Source of the DNA: Streptomyces sp. NBC_01283
GTDB taxonomy: Bacteria > Actinomycetota > Actinomycetes > Streptomycetales > Streptomycetaceae
DNA: 64,000 nt
Direction of reading: 5' to 3'
Assembly: GCF_041435335.1 (NCBI RefSeq)
Contig: NZ_CP108430.1
Location: 7,343,001-7,407,000 of the forward strand
Numbering within the stretch: position 1 is the first letter of the stretch; every line of letters begins with the position of its first letter. The notes under the pieces are model-generated. The model made no database searches and was not told the origin of the DNA. It was given only the letters and a program-made list of their open reading frames with translations. The position numbers and the translations under genes are program-made. Of the stretch, positions 51,490 through 60,318 are shown piece after piece.

Positions 51490-52890
51490 TTGCCCGACGC
51501 ACAGAACCTCGAAGCACTGAACCTCGAAGTACTGAACCCGGCGACCGAAGAGGTCATCGCGACCGTCCCCGCCGCCACGCCCCAGGACGTCGACGCGGCC
51601 GTCGTGCGCGCGAGCGCCGCACAGGCGAAGTGGGCCACCGCTGCCCCCGCCGACCGCGCCCGTCTGCTGCGCCGCTTCGCGGTGGCCGTCGACGACCACC
51701 TCGAAGAGCTGGCCCAGTTGGAGGTGCGCGAGGCCGGTCACGTCATCGGCAACGCGCGCTGGGAGGCCGGCAACGTCCGCGATCTCCTGGACTTCGCCGC
51801 GGGGGGAGTGGAGAGGCTGAGCGGCCGTCAGATCCCGGTACCCGGCGGCCTGAACGTCACGATCCTCGAACCCCTCGGGGTCGTCGGCGTCATCGCCCCC
51901 TGGAACTTCCCGATGCCGATCGCCGCCTGGGGCACCGCCCCGGCGCTCGCGGCCGGCAACGCGGTCATCCTGAAGCCCGCCGAGACGACACCGCTCACCG
52001 CGCTCCGGCTCGCCGAACTCGCCCTGGAAGCAGGCCTCCCCGAAGGTCTCTTCCAGGTCCTGCCCGGCGCGGGCGCCGTCGCGGGCAACGCCCTGGTCGA
52101 GCATCCCGGCGTCGCCAAGATCGTGTTCACCGGCTCCACGGGCGTCGGCAAGCAGATCATGGCCAAGTGCGCCGCCCGCGTGAAGCGCGTGACGCTCGAA
52201 CTCGGCGGCAAGAGCCCGAACATCGTCTTCGCCGACGCGGACGTGGAGGCCGCCGCCCTCGCCACGCCCATGTCGTACCTCGACAACTCCGGCCAGGACT
52301 GCTGCGCCCGCACCCGCATCCTCGTCCAGCGATCGGTCTACGACCGCTTCCTGGAGATCGTGCGGCCCGCGGTCGAGTCGGTCGTCGTCGGTGACCCGTC
52401 CGACGAGAAGACCCAGATGGGTCCGCTGATCTCGAAGTCGCAGCTGGAGCGCGTGCGCTCGTACGTACCGTCCGGCACCGGAATCCACGGCGCGGCCCCC
52501 GAGGGCCCCGGCTTCTGGTTCCCGCCGACGCTCCTCACCGACGTCGACCCCGCGTCGCCGGTGGCGACGGAGGAGGTCTTCGGGCCGGTCGCCGTCGTCC
52601 TCCCCTTCGATGACGAGGCCGACGCCATCCGCCTCGCCAACGCGACCGAGTACGGCCTCTCCGGCTCCATCTGGACGCGTGACGTGGGCCGTGCGCTGCG
52701 GGTCTCGGGAGCCGTCCAGGCCGGGAACCTCTCCGTCAACTCGCATTCCAGCGTGCGCTATTGGACCCCGTTCGGGGGTTACAAGCAGTCCGGGCTCGGC
52801 CGTGAACTCGGCCCGGACGCGCTCGCCGCCTTCACGGAAACCAAGAACGTCTTCATCAGCACGGCAAGCACCGAAAGCACGGAGGCCTGA
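51490..52890 (+). CDS. Aldehyde dehydrogenase
   Basis: This 466-aa protein is an NAD(P)-dependent aldehyde dehydrogenase. The catalytic Glu lies in 'VTLELGGKSPNIVFADAD' and the nucleophile Cys in 'NSGQDCCARTRI' (about residue 271). It would oxidise a gamma-glutamyl aldehyde to its acid in the amine pathway. TTG 51490, 7 bases after glnA4-like, has a weak GAGGC site and is the only start that gives a full N-terminus. The first 12 residues include a short repeat (AACCTCGAAG twice). Confidence 0.9.
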   Translation: MPDAQNLEALNLEVLNPATEEVIATVPAATPQDVDAAVVRASAAQAKWATAAPADRARLLRRFAVAVDDHLEELAQLEVREAGHVIGNARWEAGNVRDLLDFAAGGVERLSGRQIPVPGGLNVTILEPLGVVGVIAPWNFPMPIAAWGTAPALAAGNAVILKPAETTPLTALRLAELALEAGLPEGLFQVLPGAGAVAGNALVEHPGVAKIVFTGSTGVGKQIMAKCAARVKRVTLELGGKSPNIVFADADVEAAALATPMSYLDNSGQDCCARTRILVQRSVYDRFLEIVRPAVESVVVGDPSDEKTQMGPLISKSQLERVRSYVPSGTGIHGAAPEGPGFWFPPTLLTDVDPASPVATEEVFGPVAVVLPFDDEADAIRLANATEYGLSGSIWTRDVGRALRVSGAVQAGNLSVNSHSSVRYWTPFGGYKQSGLGRELGPDALAAFTETKNVFISTASTESTEA

Positions 52891-52896
52891 AGCCCT

Positions 52897-53676
52897 ATGT
52901 CAGAAAACATCTGCCGCCGCCTCGTGGGCCGCACCGCCGTCATCACCGGCGCCGGCAGCGGCATCGGCCTCGCCACCGCGCGCCGCCTCGCGTCCGAGGG
53001 CGCGCACGTCGTCTGCGGGGACATCGACGAGAGTGCGGGCAAGGCCGCAGCCGACGAGGTCGGCGGGACCTTCGTCAAGGTCGACGTCACCGACGCCGAG
53101 CAGGTCGACGCGCTCTTCAAGACCGCGTACGACACCTATGGCTCGGTCGACATCGCCTTCAACAACGCGGGCATCTCGCCGCCCGACGACGACTCCATCC
53201 TGGACACGGGCCTGGAGGCCTGGAAGCGCGTCCAGGAGGTCAACCTCACCTCCGTGTACCTGTGCTGCAAGGCCGCCATCCCCTACATGCGGCGCCAGGG
53301 CAAGGGCTCCATCATCAACACCGCGTCGTTCGTGGCGAGGATGGGCGCGGCGACGTCCCAGATCTCGTACACGGCGTCCAAGGGCGGCGTCCTCGCCATG
53401 TCCCGCGAGCTGGGCGTGCAGTTCGCCCGCGAGGGCATCCGCGTGAACGCCCTGTGCCCCGGCCCGGTCAACACCCCGCTCCTCCAGGAGCTCTTCGCCA
53501 AGGACCCCGAGCGGGCCGCGCGCCGCCTCGTCCACATCCCCGTGGGCCGCTTCGCCGAGGCCGACGAGCTCGCCGCCGCGGTGGCGTTCCTCGCCAGCGA
53601 CGACTCCTCGTTCGTGAACGCCACCGACTTCCTCGTCGACGGCGGCATCTCGGGCGCCTACGTCACGCCCGTGTAG
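52897..53676 (+). CDS. Short-chain dehydrogenase/reductase
   Basis: This 259-aa SDR has the NAD site 'TGAGSGIGLATARRL' and catalytic residues in 'QISYTASKGG' (Y158, K162), with a Ser near 'NTASFVARM'. ATG 52897 is 6 bases after the aldehyde dehydrogenase stop. It probably oxidises the glutamylated alcohol to an aldehyde before the neighbouring enzyme acts; that order of steps is my inference. It closes the operon before a terminator. Confidence 0.93.
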   Translation: MSENICRRLVGRTAVITGAGSGIGLATARRLASEGAHVVCGDIDESAGKAAADEVGGTFVKVDVTDAEQVDALFKTAYDTYGSVDIAFNNAGISPPDDDSILDTGLEAWKRVQEVNLTSVYLCCKAAIPYMRRQGKGSIINTASFVARMGAATSQISYTASKGGVLAMSRELGVQFAREGIRVNALCPGPVNTPLLQELFAKDPERAARRLVHIPVGRFAEADELAAAVAFLASDDSSFVNATDFLVDGGISGAYVTPV

Positions 53677-53715
53677 TCCACCCGCCCGTGTAATTCACCT
53701 TTCAGCAACCACCCC

Positions 53716-53747
53716 GTCAGCCGGGCGTCGCACGACGCCCGGCTGAC
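53716..53747 (+). terminator. Intrinsic terminator after the SDR gene
   Basis: A perfect 15-bp inverted repeat with a 2-base formal loop lies 39 bases after the stop. Confidence 0.75.
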
Positions 53748-53771
53748 CTGCGTAAACACGGGAGTGTGTTC

Positions 53772-55064
53772 GTGAACTTCAAGCGCCGCGCCGCCGCGGC
53801 AGCAGCAGTGACAGCCGTCGCCGGAGCCGGTCTCATCACCGTCCAGGCCACCGCGGAAGCCACCCAGCCCGTGCGGTCCCAGCCGAAGGACTGCCCCTCG
53901 CTCACCGTCTCCACGGGCTGGTACGGCGACAACAAGGCCCGGCTCCAAAAGATGATCGACACGTACGGCCGCTGCGGCGACAGCGGGGGCAAGGGGGCGG
54001 CCAAGCCCGTCGCCACCTTCGACTGGGACAACACCGTCATCAAGAACGACGTCGGCGACGCCACCATGTTCTGGCTCCTGCGCAACGGCAAGATACGTAC
54101 GCCCCGGAACGCCGACTGGCACACCACGAGCCGCTATCTCACCGACCCCGCGGCCAAGGCCCTCGCCAAGGCCTGCCCCGCCGACGGCGCCACCCTCCCC
54201 ACCGGCCGCGACACGGACTGCGCCGACGAGATCACCTCCGTCTACGGCGAGGGCACCACCACCGGCGGTGCCGCGGCCTTCGCCGGCTTCGACCACCGGC
54301 GCATGGAACCCCAGTACGCCTGGCTCGCCCAGCTCACCCGCGGCTGGTCCACCCGGCAGGTCAAGGGCTTCGCCGCAGCCGCCCGCAAGGAGAACCTCGC
54401 CGCACCCGTCGGCACCGAACAGCGCGTCGGGACCGGCAAGTTCACCGGCTGGGCCCGTTACTACGACCAGCAGCGCGACCTGATCCGTACGCTCAAGAAG
54501 GCCGGATTCGACGTCTACGTGGTCTCCGCGTCGCCCGAGCCGGTCGCCGAGGTGTGGGCGAAGAGCGTCGGCGTCGACGCCCGGCACACCATCGGCATCC
54601 GCAATGTCACCGCACACGGGAAACTGACGGCCCATCTGGAGGGCTGCGGCACCGTCAAGGACGGCGACGACTCGATGATCACGTACATCGACGGCAAGCG
54701 CTGCTGGATCAACCAGGAGATCTACGGCGTCCGTGGCGCGGCGGCCGAGAAGGTCCAGCCGGCCGCCGGGCGCCAGGTGTTCGCGGCCGGCGACTCCGAC
54801 ACCGACATCTCCTTCCTGCGCGACGCCACCGGCCTTCGCCTCGCCCTGAACCGCAACAAGAACGAGCTCATGTGCCGTGCCTACGACAACGGCGACGGTC
54901 GCTGGCTGGTGAACCCCATGTTCATCGAGCCCAAGGGCAAGCTCGCGAAGCCGTACCCGTGTGCCAGCACCGGCTACACCGAACGGGACGGCGGGGAAGG
55001 CCCCGTGCGCCGCGCCGACGGGTCCGTCATCCCCGACCAGAAGGACACGGTGCACGGGGTCTGA
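53772..55064 (+). CDS. Secreted HAD-superfamily phosphatase, copy 1
   Basis: This protein of about 430 aa has a signal peptide (about 1-28, cut after 'TAEA') and a HAD fold. Motif I is 'FDWDNTVIKND' (near residue 82), motif II 'VVSASPEPV', and motif IV 'AAGDSDTDISFL' (near 340). It would be a phosphatase outside the cell; the substrate is unknown. GTG 53772 follows GGGAG; a GTG 6 bases earlier overlaps. Copy 2 follows at once and is a clear paralogue. Confidence 0.88.
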   Translation: MNFKRRAAAAAAVTAVAGAGLITVQATAEATQPVRSQPKDCPSLTVSTGWYGDNKARLQKMIDTYGRCGDSGGKGAAKPVATFDWDNTVIKNDVGDATMFWLLRNGKIRTPRNADWHTTSRYLTDPAAKALAKACPADGATLPTGRDTDCADEITSVYGEGTTTGGAAAFAGFDHRRMEPQYAWLAQLTRGWSTRQVKGFAAAARKENLAAPVGTEQRVGTGKFTGWARYYDQQRDLIRTLKKAGFDVYVVSASPEPVAEVWAKSVGVDARHTIGIRNVTAHGKLTAHLEGCGTVKDGDDSMITYIDGKRCWINQEIYGVRGAAAEKVQPAAGRQVFAAGDSDTDISFLRDATGLRLALNRNKNELMCRAYDNGDGRWLVNPMFIEPKGKLAKPYPCASTGYTERDGGEGPVRRADGSVIPDQKDTVHGV

Positions 55065-55091
55065 CCGCTCCGGGGGATTGATGTACGGTCC

Positions 55092-56402
55092 ATGCGCATG
55101 CGTAACAGACATGCCTTGGCGTTGACGCTGGCCACGGCCGCCGCTCTGGCGGCCGTGCCCGCGTCGCTCCCCGCGGCCGCCGCCACGCCCGCGAACCCCT
55201 CCGCTGCGAAGGCCCATTGCCCGCAGCTCTCCAAGAAGCTGACCTGGTTCGGCGACAACCGTGACCGGCTCCAGCAGATGATCGACGAGCGCGGACGCTG
55301 CGGCTCCCACCGGGGTCACGACCAGAAGCGTCCCGTCGCCGCCTTCGACTGGGACAACACGGTCGTCAAGAACGACATCACCGACGCGACGATCGCCTGG
55401 TCCCTGCACCACGACAAGATCCTGCGTCCCGCGAGCTGGAAGTCCACCAGCAAGTGGCTGACGGACGAGGCCGACCAGGCGCTCACCAAGGCCTGCGGCA
55501 CGAAGGTGCCGGTCGGCAAGCCGCTGCCCACCTCCACCGACACCGACTGCGCCGACGAGATCTTCGAGGTCCGCGAGGACGGCAAGACGATGAGCGGCGC
55601 CGCCGCCTTCGCGGGGAAGTGGGACCACCGGCACACCGTCCCGCAGTACGCCTGGGTGCCCCAGCTCTTCGCCGGACACACCGTGCCCGAACTGGAGTCG
55701 TACGCCGCGAAGGCCCGCAAGCAGGTCCTCGCCGCCCCCGTCGGCGCCACCCAGAAGGTCGGCACGCACGAGATCCCCGGCTATGCCCGCTACTACGACC
55801 AGCAGCGCGACCTGATCCGCACGCTCAAGAAGGCCGGGTTCGACGTCTACATCGTCTCGGCGGGTTCGGAGCCGGTGACGGAGGTCTGGGCTGGTGGCAA
55901 GGGGGGCGTCGGCATCGACCGCGAGCACACCATCGCCATCCGCTCGGTCCTCGACCGCAAGGGCCGGATCACCACCTGGAACCAGGGCTGTGGCGACGTC
56001 CCGCGGAACAAGGGCGAGGCCATCCCCTACATCGACGGCAAGCGCTGCTGGATCAACCAGGAGATCTACGGCGTCAAGGGCAAGTCCGCCTGGGACAGGC
56101 AGGACCGGTCCCACCGCATCGCGCTCGGCGGCGGTGACGCCGACACGGACGTGACGTTCGTCGGCGACGCCACGGGCGCCCACCTCGTCCTGAACCGCAA
56201 CAAGAACGAGGTCATGTGCCGTGCGTACGACAACGCCGACGGCCGCTGGGTCGTGAACCCCATGTTCATCGAGCCCATGAAGCAGAAGCCGGACCTCTAC
56301 CCGTGCTCGACGGCCGCGTACAACGCACCGGACGGCAGCAAGGGCCCGCTCCTGCGCGGGGACGGCTCGGTCGTTCCTGACCAGGTGGACGCGGTGTTCT
56401 GA
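55092..56402 (+). CDS. Secreted HAD-superfamily phosphatase, copy 2
   Basis: This protein of about 436 aa is a paralogue of the upstream gene. It has its own signal peptide (cut after 'PAAAA'), HAD motif I 'FDWDNTVVKND', 'IVSAGSEPVTE' and a motif IV 'GGGDADTDVTFVGD'. Long blocks such as 'YYDQQRDLIRTLKKAGFDVY' and 'YIDGKRCWINQEIYGV' are the same in both copies, while linkers differ. ATG 55092 or 55098 are possible. A TACGGT hexamer lies just before. The pair arose by tandem duplication. Confidence 0.88.
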   Translation: MRMRNRHALALTLATAAALAAVPASLPAAAATPANPSAAKAHCPQLSKKLTWFGDNRDRLQQMIDERGRCGSHRGHDQKRPVAAFDWDNTVVKNDITDATIAWSLHHDKILRPASWKSTSKWLTDEADQALTKACGTKVPVGKPLPTSTDTDCADEIFEVREDGKTMSGAAAFAGKWDHRHTVPQYAWVPQLFAGHTVPELESYAAKARKQVLAAPVGATQKVGTHEIPGYARYYDQQRDLIRTLKKAGFDVYIVSAGSEPVTEVWAGGKGGVGIDREHTIAIRSVLDRKGRITTWNQGCGDVPRNKGEAIPYIDGKRCWINQEIYGVKGKSAWDRQDRSHRIALGGGDADTDVTFVGDATGAHLVLNRNKNEVMCRAYDNADGRWVVNPMFIEPMKQKPDLYPCSTAAYNAPDGSKGPLLRGDGSVVPDQVDAVF

Positions 56403-56454
56403 CGGTCCCGACTGTTCCGACTGCTCCGACTGTTCTGATCTTCACGGCACGTCC

Positions 56455-56460
56455 TAGAGT
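56455..56460 (+). promoter_or_regulatory. -10 element of probable leaderless promoter
   Basis: TAGAGT is followed by 6 bases and the ATG of the DUF2510 gene; no ribosome site is present. Confidence 0.45.
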
Positions 56461-56466
56461 GCCGGG

Positions 56467-57426
56467 ATGAGCATGTCGCCCCCTCCCGGCTGGTACACGG
56501 ACCCCTCGGCCCCACCGGCACAGCACGTCGAGCGCTGGTGGGACGGGTCCGCCTGGACCGAGCACCGGCGTGCGCCCGAGGCCCCGCAAGCGGCCCAGGC
56601 GCAGCCGGGGTTCGGCCCGCCGCAGCCACAGACCCAGGTCCAGCCGCTCCCGGGGGCCTCCGGCGGCGGCCGGGGCAAGGCGGTGGCGCTGGCCACCGCC
56701 GGGGTCGTCCTGGTCGCGTCGATCGTCACCGGCGTGGTGCTCCTGAAGAAGGACGAGGAACCGCAGGTCGAGGGCCCCGTGTCGACCACGTCGAAGGAGG
56801 TGGACCCGCCGTCGCCGACCTCGCCGACGCCCACCACCTCGGCGCCGGATCCCGACCCCTCCACCCTCGTCGACCAGCTCAACGGCATCACGATCCCCGT
56901 CCCCGACGGCTGGGAGAAGGCCGACAGCACGGTCGGCGGCGACCCGACCGTCCGCACACCGGACGTCTACGACCGCCCGGGCGAGGGCAGCCTCTGCCGC
57001 CACGGCACGGTCTACTCCCGCACGTCGACCGCGACCGACGAGCGTTCGCCCAAGAAGCTGGCCCAGCGGGACATCAAGGACGCGGCGGACAGCGCGTACG
57101 AGGAGGACAAGGTCGGCATGCGGCCCTTCGGGGGCATCGCCAGCCACGAGAAGGTCAAGGAGGGCTCCGTCGCGGTCGCGGGCCGCTCCGGATACCTCGT
57201 GCGCTGGCGGGTCCGCACGGAGAAGGGCCCCGGCGGATACGTCCAGTCGCTCGCCTTCCCGTCGAGCCACGGCTCCGAGGCGCTGGTCATCGTCCGCTTC
57301 GCCATCGACGCCGGGGACGCGGCGCCGCCGCTCTCCGACATGGAGACGATCACCAAGGGGATCCGTCCGGTGGGCGGCGGAGAGACGAGCGGCGGCGTGG
57401 GCAACAGCGTGGGCGCGACGCCCTGA
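56467..57426 (+). CDS. DUF2510-domain membrane protein
   Basis: This 319-aa protein begins with a DUF2510 motif ('PPPGWYTDPSAPPAQHVERW'), then a Gln/Pro linker, one transmembrane helix (about 75-98) and an extracytoplasmic domain of about 200 residues. DUF2510 is common in actinobacterial membrane proteins; its role is unknown. ATG 56467 follows a -10-like hexamer by 6 bases, so it is probably leaderless. The minus-strand PLP-enzyme gene converges on it. Confidence 0.85.
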   Translation: MSMSPPPGWYTDPSAPPAQHVERWWDGSAWTEHRRAPEAPQAAQAQPGFGPPQPQTQVQPLPGASGGGRGKAVALATAGVVLVASIVTGVVLLKKDEEPQVEGPVSTTSKEVDPPSPTSPTPTTSAPDPDPSTLVDQLNGITIPVPDGWEKADSTVGGDPTVRTPDVYDRPGEGSLCRHGTVYSRTSTATDERSPKKLAQRDIKDAADSAYEEDKVGMRPFGGIASHEKVKEGSVAVAGRSGYLVRWRVRTEKGPGGYVQSLAFPSSHGSEALVIVRFAIDAGDAAPPLSDMETITKGIRPVGGGETSGGVGNSVGATP

Positions 57427-57462
57427 CGGTCCCCTATTACGCCCTGACGGGCTGACGGTCCT

Positions 57463-58665
57463 CTAGAGGAACGTGTGGCCCTCCCCGCGGTACGTCGGGA
57501 CAGTTGCCGTCACACGGTCGCCCTCGACGAGACACAGCGCCTCGAACCGCTCGCACATCTCCCCGGCCTTCGCGTGCCGGAACCACACCTTGTCGCCGAT
57601 CCGCAGGTCGTCGGCGGGCCCGCCGAGCAGCGGGGTCTGCACCTCGCCCGCGCCTTCCTGCGGGTCGTAGCGCAGCCCCTCCGGGAGGTACGGCACCGGG
57701 GAGCGGTCCGGGCCCGCCGAACCCGACGCGGGGTAGCCGCCGCCGAGCACGGTCACCGTGCCCGGGCCGGGGCGGCGCACCACGGGCTGGGCGAAGAGCG
57801 CGGCCGGACGCCCGCTGAACGACGTGTAGTTGTCGAAGAGCCGCGGTACGTACAGGCCCGACCCCGCGGCGATCTCGGTCACCGCACGCTCGGCCGCCGT
57901 GTGCTGCACGCTGCCGGTACCGCCGCCGTTGACGAACTCCAGGTCCGGCGCGACGGCCCGCACCGCGCGGATGGTCTCGGCCCGCCGCGCCGCGAGCTCC
58001 TTGCGGGCCGCCGTCTGCATCAGCCGGATCGCCTGCGAGCGCGCGGGACGGCCGTCGACCGCGTCACCGACCCCGGCCACATGCCCCTCGTACGCCATCA
58101 CGCCCACGAGCCTGAAGCCGGGTCTGCGGCCCACCGCGCGGGCGAGCGCGGCGACCTGGGCGGGGGAGTGCAGGGGCGACCGCAGCGCGCCGACCCGCAC
58201 CCGCCCGCCAAGGACCTTGTAGGCGGTGTCCAACTCCAGGCAGACCCGGACCTCTTCGCGTCCGCCGCCCCTGGCCTCGTCGATGAGCCGCAGCTGCGCG
58301 GGGTCGTCGATCATCACCGTCACCGACGAGGCGAGCTTCGGGTCGGCGGTCAGCTCCGCGAAGCCGGCACGGTCGGCCGAGGGATAGGCCAGCAGGACAT
58401 CGTCGAACCCGGAGCGCGCGAGCCACAGGGACTCGGCGAGCGTGAAGGACATGAGCCCGGCGAAGCCGTCGCGGGCCAGCACACGTTCGAGCAGGGCGCG
58501 GCAGCGCACGGACTTGCTCGCGACCCGGATCGGCTTCCCGCCGGCCCGGCGCACGAGGTCGTCGGCATTGGCGTCGAACGCCTCCAGATCGACGATCGCG
58601 AGGGGGGCGTCGAGGTGCGCGGTGGCCCGGTCGTAGCGGGCCCTGTCTGCTGCACGGGCTGTCAT
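57463..58665 (-). CDS. PLP-dependent fold III enzyme (alanine racemase/D-amino-acid aldolase-like)
   Basis: This protein of about 400 aa has an alanine-racemase-like barrel, with the PLP lysine in 'IRVASKSVRC' (K51) and a C-terminal beta domain ('VWFRHAKAGEMCERFEAL'). It is closest by pattern to amino acid deaminase/aldolase proteins such as D-threonine aldolase. The substrate is not known. ATG 58665 follows CAGGCT by 6 bases, so it may be leaderless; the longer frame lacks support. It converges on the DUF2510 gene. Confidence 0.85.
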   Translation of the reverse strand: MTARAADRARYDRATAHLDAPLAIVDLEAFDANADDLVRRAGGKPIRVASKSVRCRALLERVLARDGFAGLMSFTLAESLWLARSGFDDVLLAYPSADRAGFAELTADPKLASSVTVMIDDPAQLRLIDEARGGGREEVRVCLELDTAYKVLGGRVRVGALRSPLHSPAQVAALARAVGRRPGFRLVGVMAYEGHVAGVGDAVDGRPARSQAIRLMQTAARKELAARRAETIRAVRAVAPDLEFVNGGGTGSVQHTAAERAVTEIAAGSGLYVPRLFDNYTSFSGRPAALFAQPVVRRPGPGTVTVLGGGYPASGSAGPDRSPVPYLPEGLRYDPQEGAGEVQTPLLGGPADDLRIGDKVWFRHAKAGEMCERFEALCLVEGDRVTATVPTYRGEGHTFL

Positions 58666-58803
58666 GGCCGAAGCCTGCCAGACGCGATTACCCGAGGGTA
58701 GGGGGATGATCCGGGCAGATCGCCCGGGGGCCGAGACTGGTTCCCGCACGACCGGAACCTGCCCTTAGAGTTACGCGCAGAAGAGCGAGGAAACGGGGGG
58801 TGC

Positions 58804-60318
58804 ATGAGCACGGAAGCGCGACGGGCCCCAGTCCCGCCACGTCCCACGACTCCACCCCCACCGCCGGGCCCGCCCTCGTCGATGCCGCCCCCCGCTCCGT
58901 CCGCCCGCTTCCCCGACCAGAGCCCGCCGTCGGCGGATCCGGCACCGGAGGACCAGGGCCAGGCGGACGACGATCAGGACTCCCTCCTCGGGGATCTGCT
59001 CGCCCCCTTCGACCGGGTGCGGAGGCCGCGGCCGCCACTGGACGACCCGGACGACGTGAACAAGGCGGACGTGGCGGCCGACACCGCCGACGAGACGCAG
59101 CAGCTCGCGGACGAGGAACAGCAGTCCCCGCCCCCGCCGCCCGCGTCGGCGCGCTTTCCCGATACGCCGCCGCCGTCGGCGCTGATCCGGACCCGCGCGC
59201 GCACCCCCGCTCCTGCCCCGGCTCCTGCCCCCTCCCCGCCGCTCCCTCCTGGCCCGCCGCACGTCGAGGCTCCTGACGCCCGGGATGCCGAGGACGAGCA
59301 GCACGGCGCGGACTATCCGCTGCGTCCGCCGATGCCTCCGGCGCCGCCGTCGGATCCAGTGGCGGCGCTCATATCCGCGCCCGCCCCGGACCCGTCGACC
59401 GCACCCCTGCCTCCGCCCCCTCCCTCCCCCCGAACGACCGCCGCCCGCCGTGCGGTCGGCGCCGTCGACCTGACGCCCGGCCCCGGAGCGGGGCGGCCCT
59501 TCGTGTCGTTCGCCCGGCCCGCGATGTACGACGACAGCACCACGCGGCTGCGCCCCGTCCGCACCTGGGCCCAGCCCCGCGTGAGCGCCGCCGCTGCCTG
59601 CGTCGTGCTCGGCCTCGGGCTCATCGGGGGCGCCGCGACCGGGAGTTGGCTGACCGGCGGCTCCGAAGGGGCGGGCACCACGCGGAGCACGTACGCCATG
59701 GCGGGCCAGCTCTGGCACAGCGTGCCCGTCGACCAGCTTTTCCCGGCCACCATCAAGGGAGAGGGTGCGGGTCCCGGCGGAGCCGACCGCACCTGGACCC
59801 GGGTCGCCGTCGCCCCCGACTCCCCCTGCAAGAACGCCTTCGACCCGCTCCTGCGCAAGGCCCTGGCCCCGGCGGGCTGCCTCCGGCTGCTGCGCGCCAC
59901 GTACACGGACGCGACCCGCAGCCATGTCACCACCGTGGGCCTGCTGTTCACCAAGGCCGACGCCGACGCGATGCGCTCGCTGCGCACCCGCTTCACGGAG
60001 GAGGGCCTCGACCGGCGCCCCGACCTGATGCCACGGCCGTACGCGGCCAAGGGCACCCCGGCAGCGGACTTCGGTGACGCCCAGCGCGCCTCGTGGACCG
60101 TGTCGGTGCTCCCGGACGCCCCCGTCGTCGCCTTCTCCGTCTCCGGATTCGCCGACGGCCGCACGGTCACCGAACCCGAGCCCGCCGATGAGGCCATGAA
60201 GACGTCCGCCACCTCCGCCCCCGCCCAGGCGGGCCTCGGCAACGAGGCGAGGGGCATCGCCGACCGCGTCGAGCGGCGCCTGCGCAAGACCATCGCGGCC
60301 ACGGAGAAGTCCTCATGA
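58804..60318 (+). CDS. Proline-rich single-pass membrane protein, mycosin partner
   Basis: This 504-aa protein has a long disordered Pro/Ala/Asp-rich N-terminal region of about 250 residues, one transmembrane helix (about 259-282) and an extracytoplasmic domain of about 220 residues with two Cys ('SPCKNAF', 'AGCLRLL'). The next gene, for a mycosin-like protease, overlaps its stop by 4 bases, so both are made together. The external domain is a possible substrate or scaffold for the protease. No family name is recognised. Confidence 0.78.
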   Translation: MSTEARRAPVPPRPTTPPPPPGPPSSMPPPAPSARFPDQSPPSADPAPEDQGQADDDQDSLLGDLLAPFDRVRRPRPPLDDPDDVNKADVAADTADETQQLADEEQQSPPPPPASARFPDTPPPSALIRTRARTPAPAPAPAPSPPLPPGPPHVEAPDARDAEDEQHGADYPLRPPMPPAPPSDPVAALISAPAPDPSTAPLPPPPPSPRTTAARRAVGAVDLTPGPGAGRPFVSFARPAMYDDSTTRLRPVRTWAQPRVSAAAACVVLGLGLIGGAATGSWLTGGSEGAGTTRSTYAMAGQLWHSVPVDQLFPATIKGEGAGPGGADRTWTRVAVAPDSPCKNAFDPLLRKALAPAGCLRLLRATYTDATRSHVTTVGLLFTKADADAMRSLRTRFTEEGLDRRPDLMPRPYAAKGTPAADFGDAQRASWTVSVLPDAPVVAFSVSGFADGRTVTEPEPADEAMKTSATSAPAQAGLGNEARGIADRVERRLRKTIAATEKSS

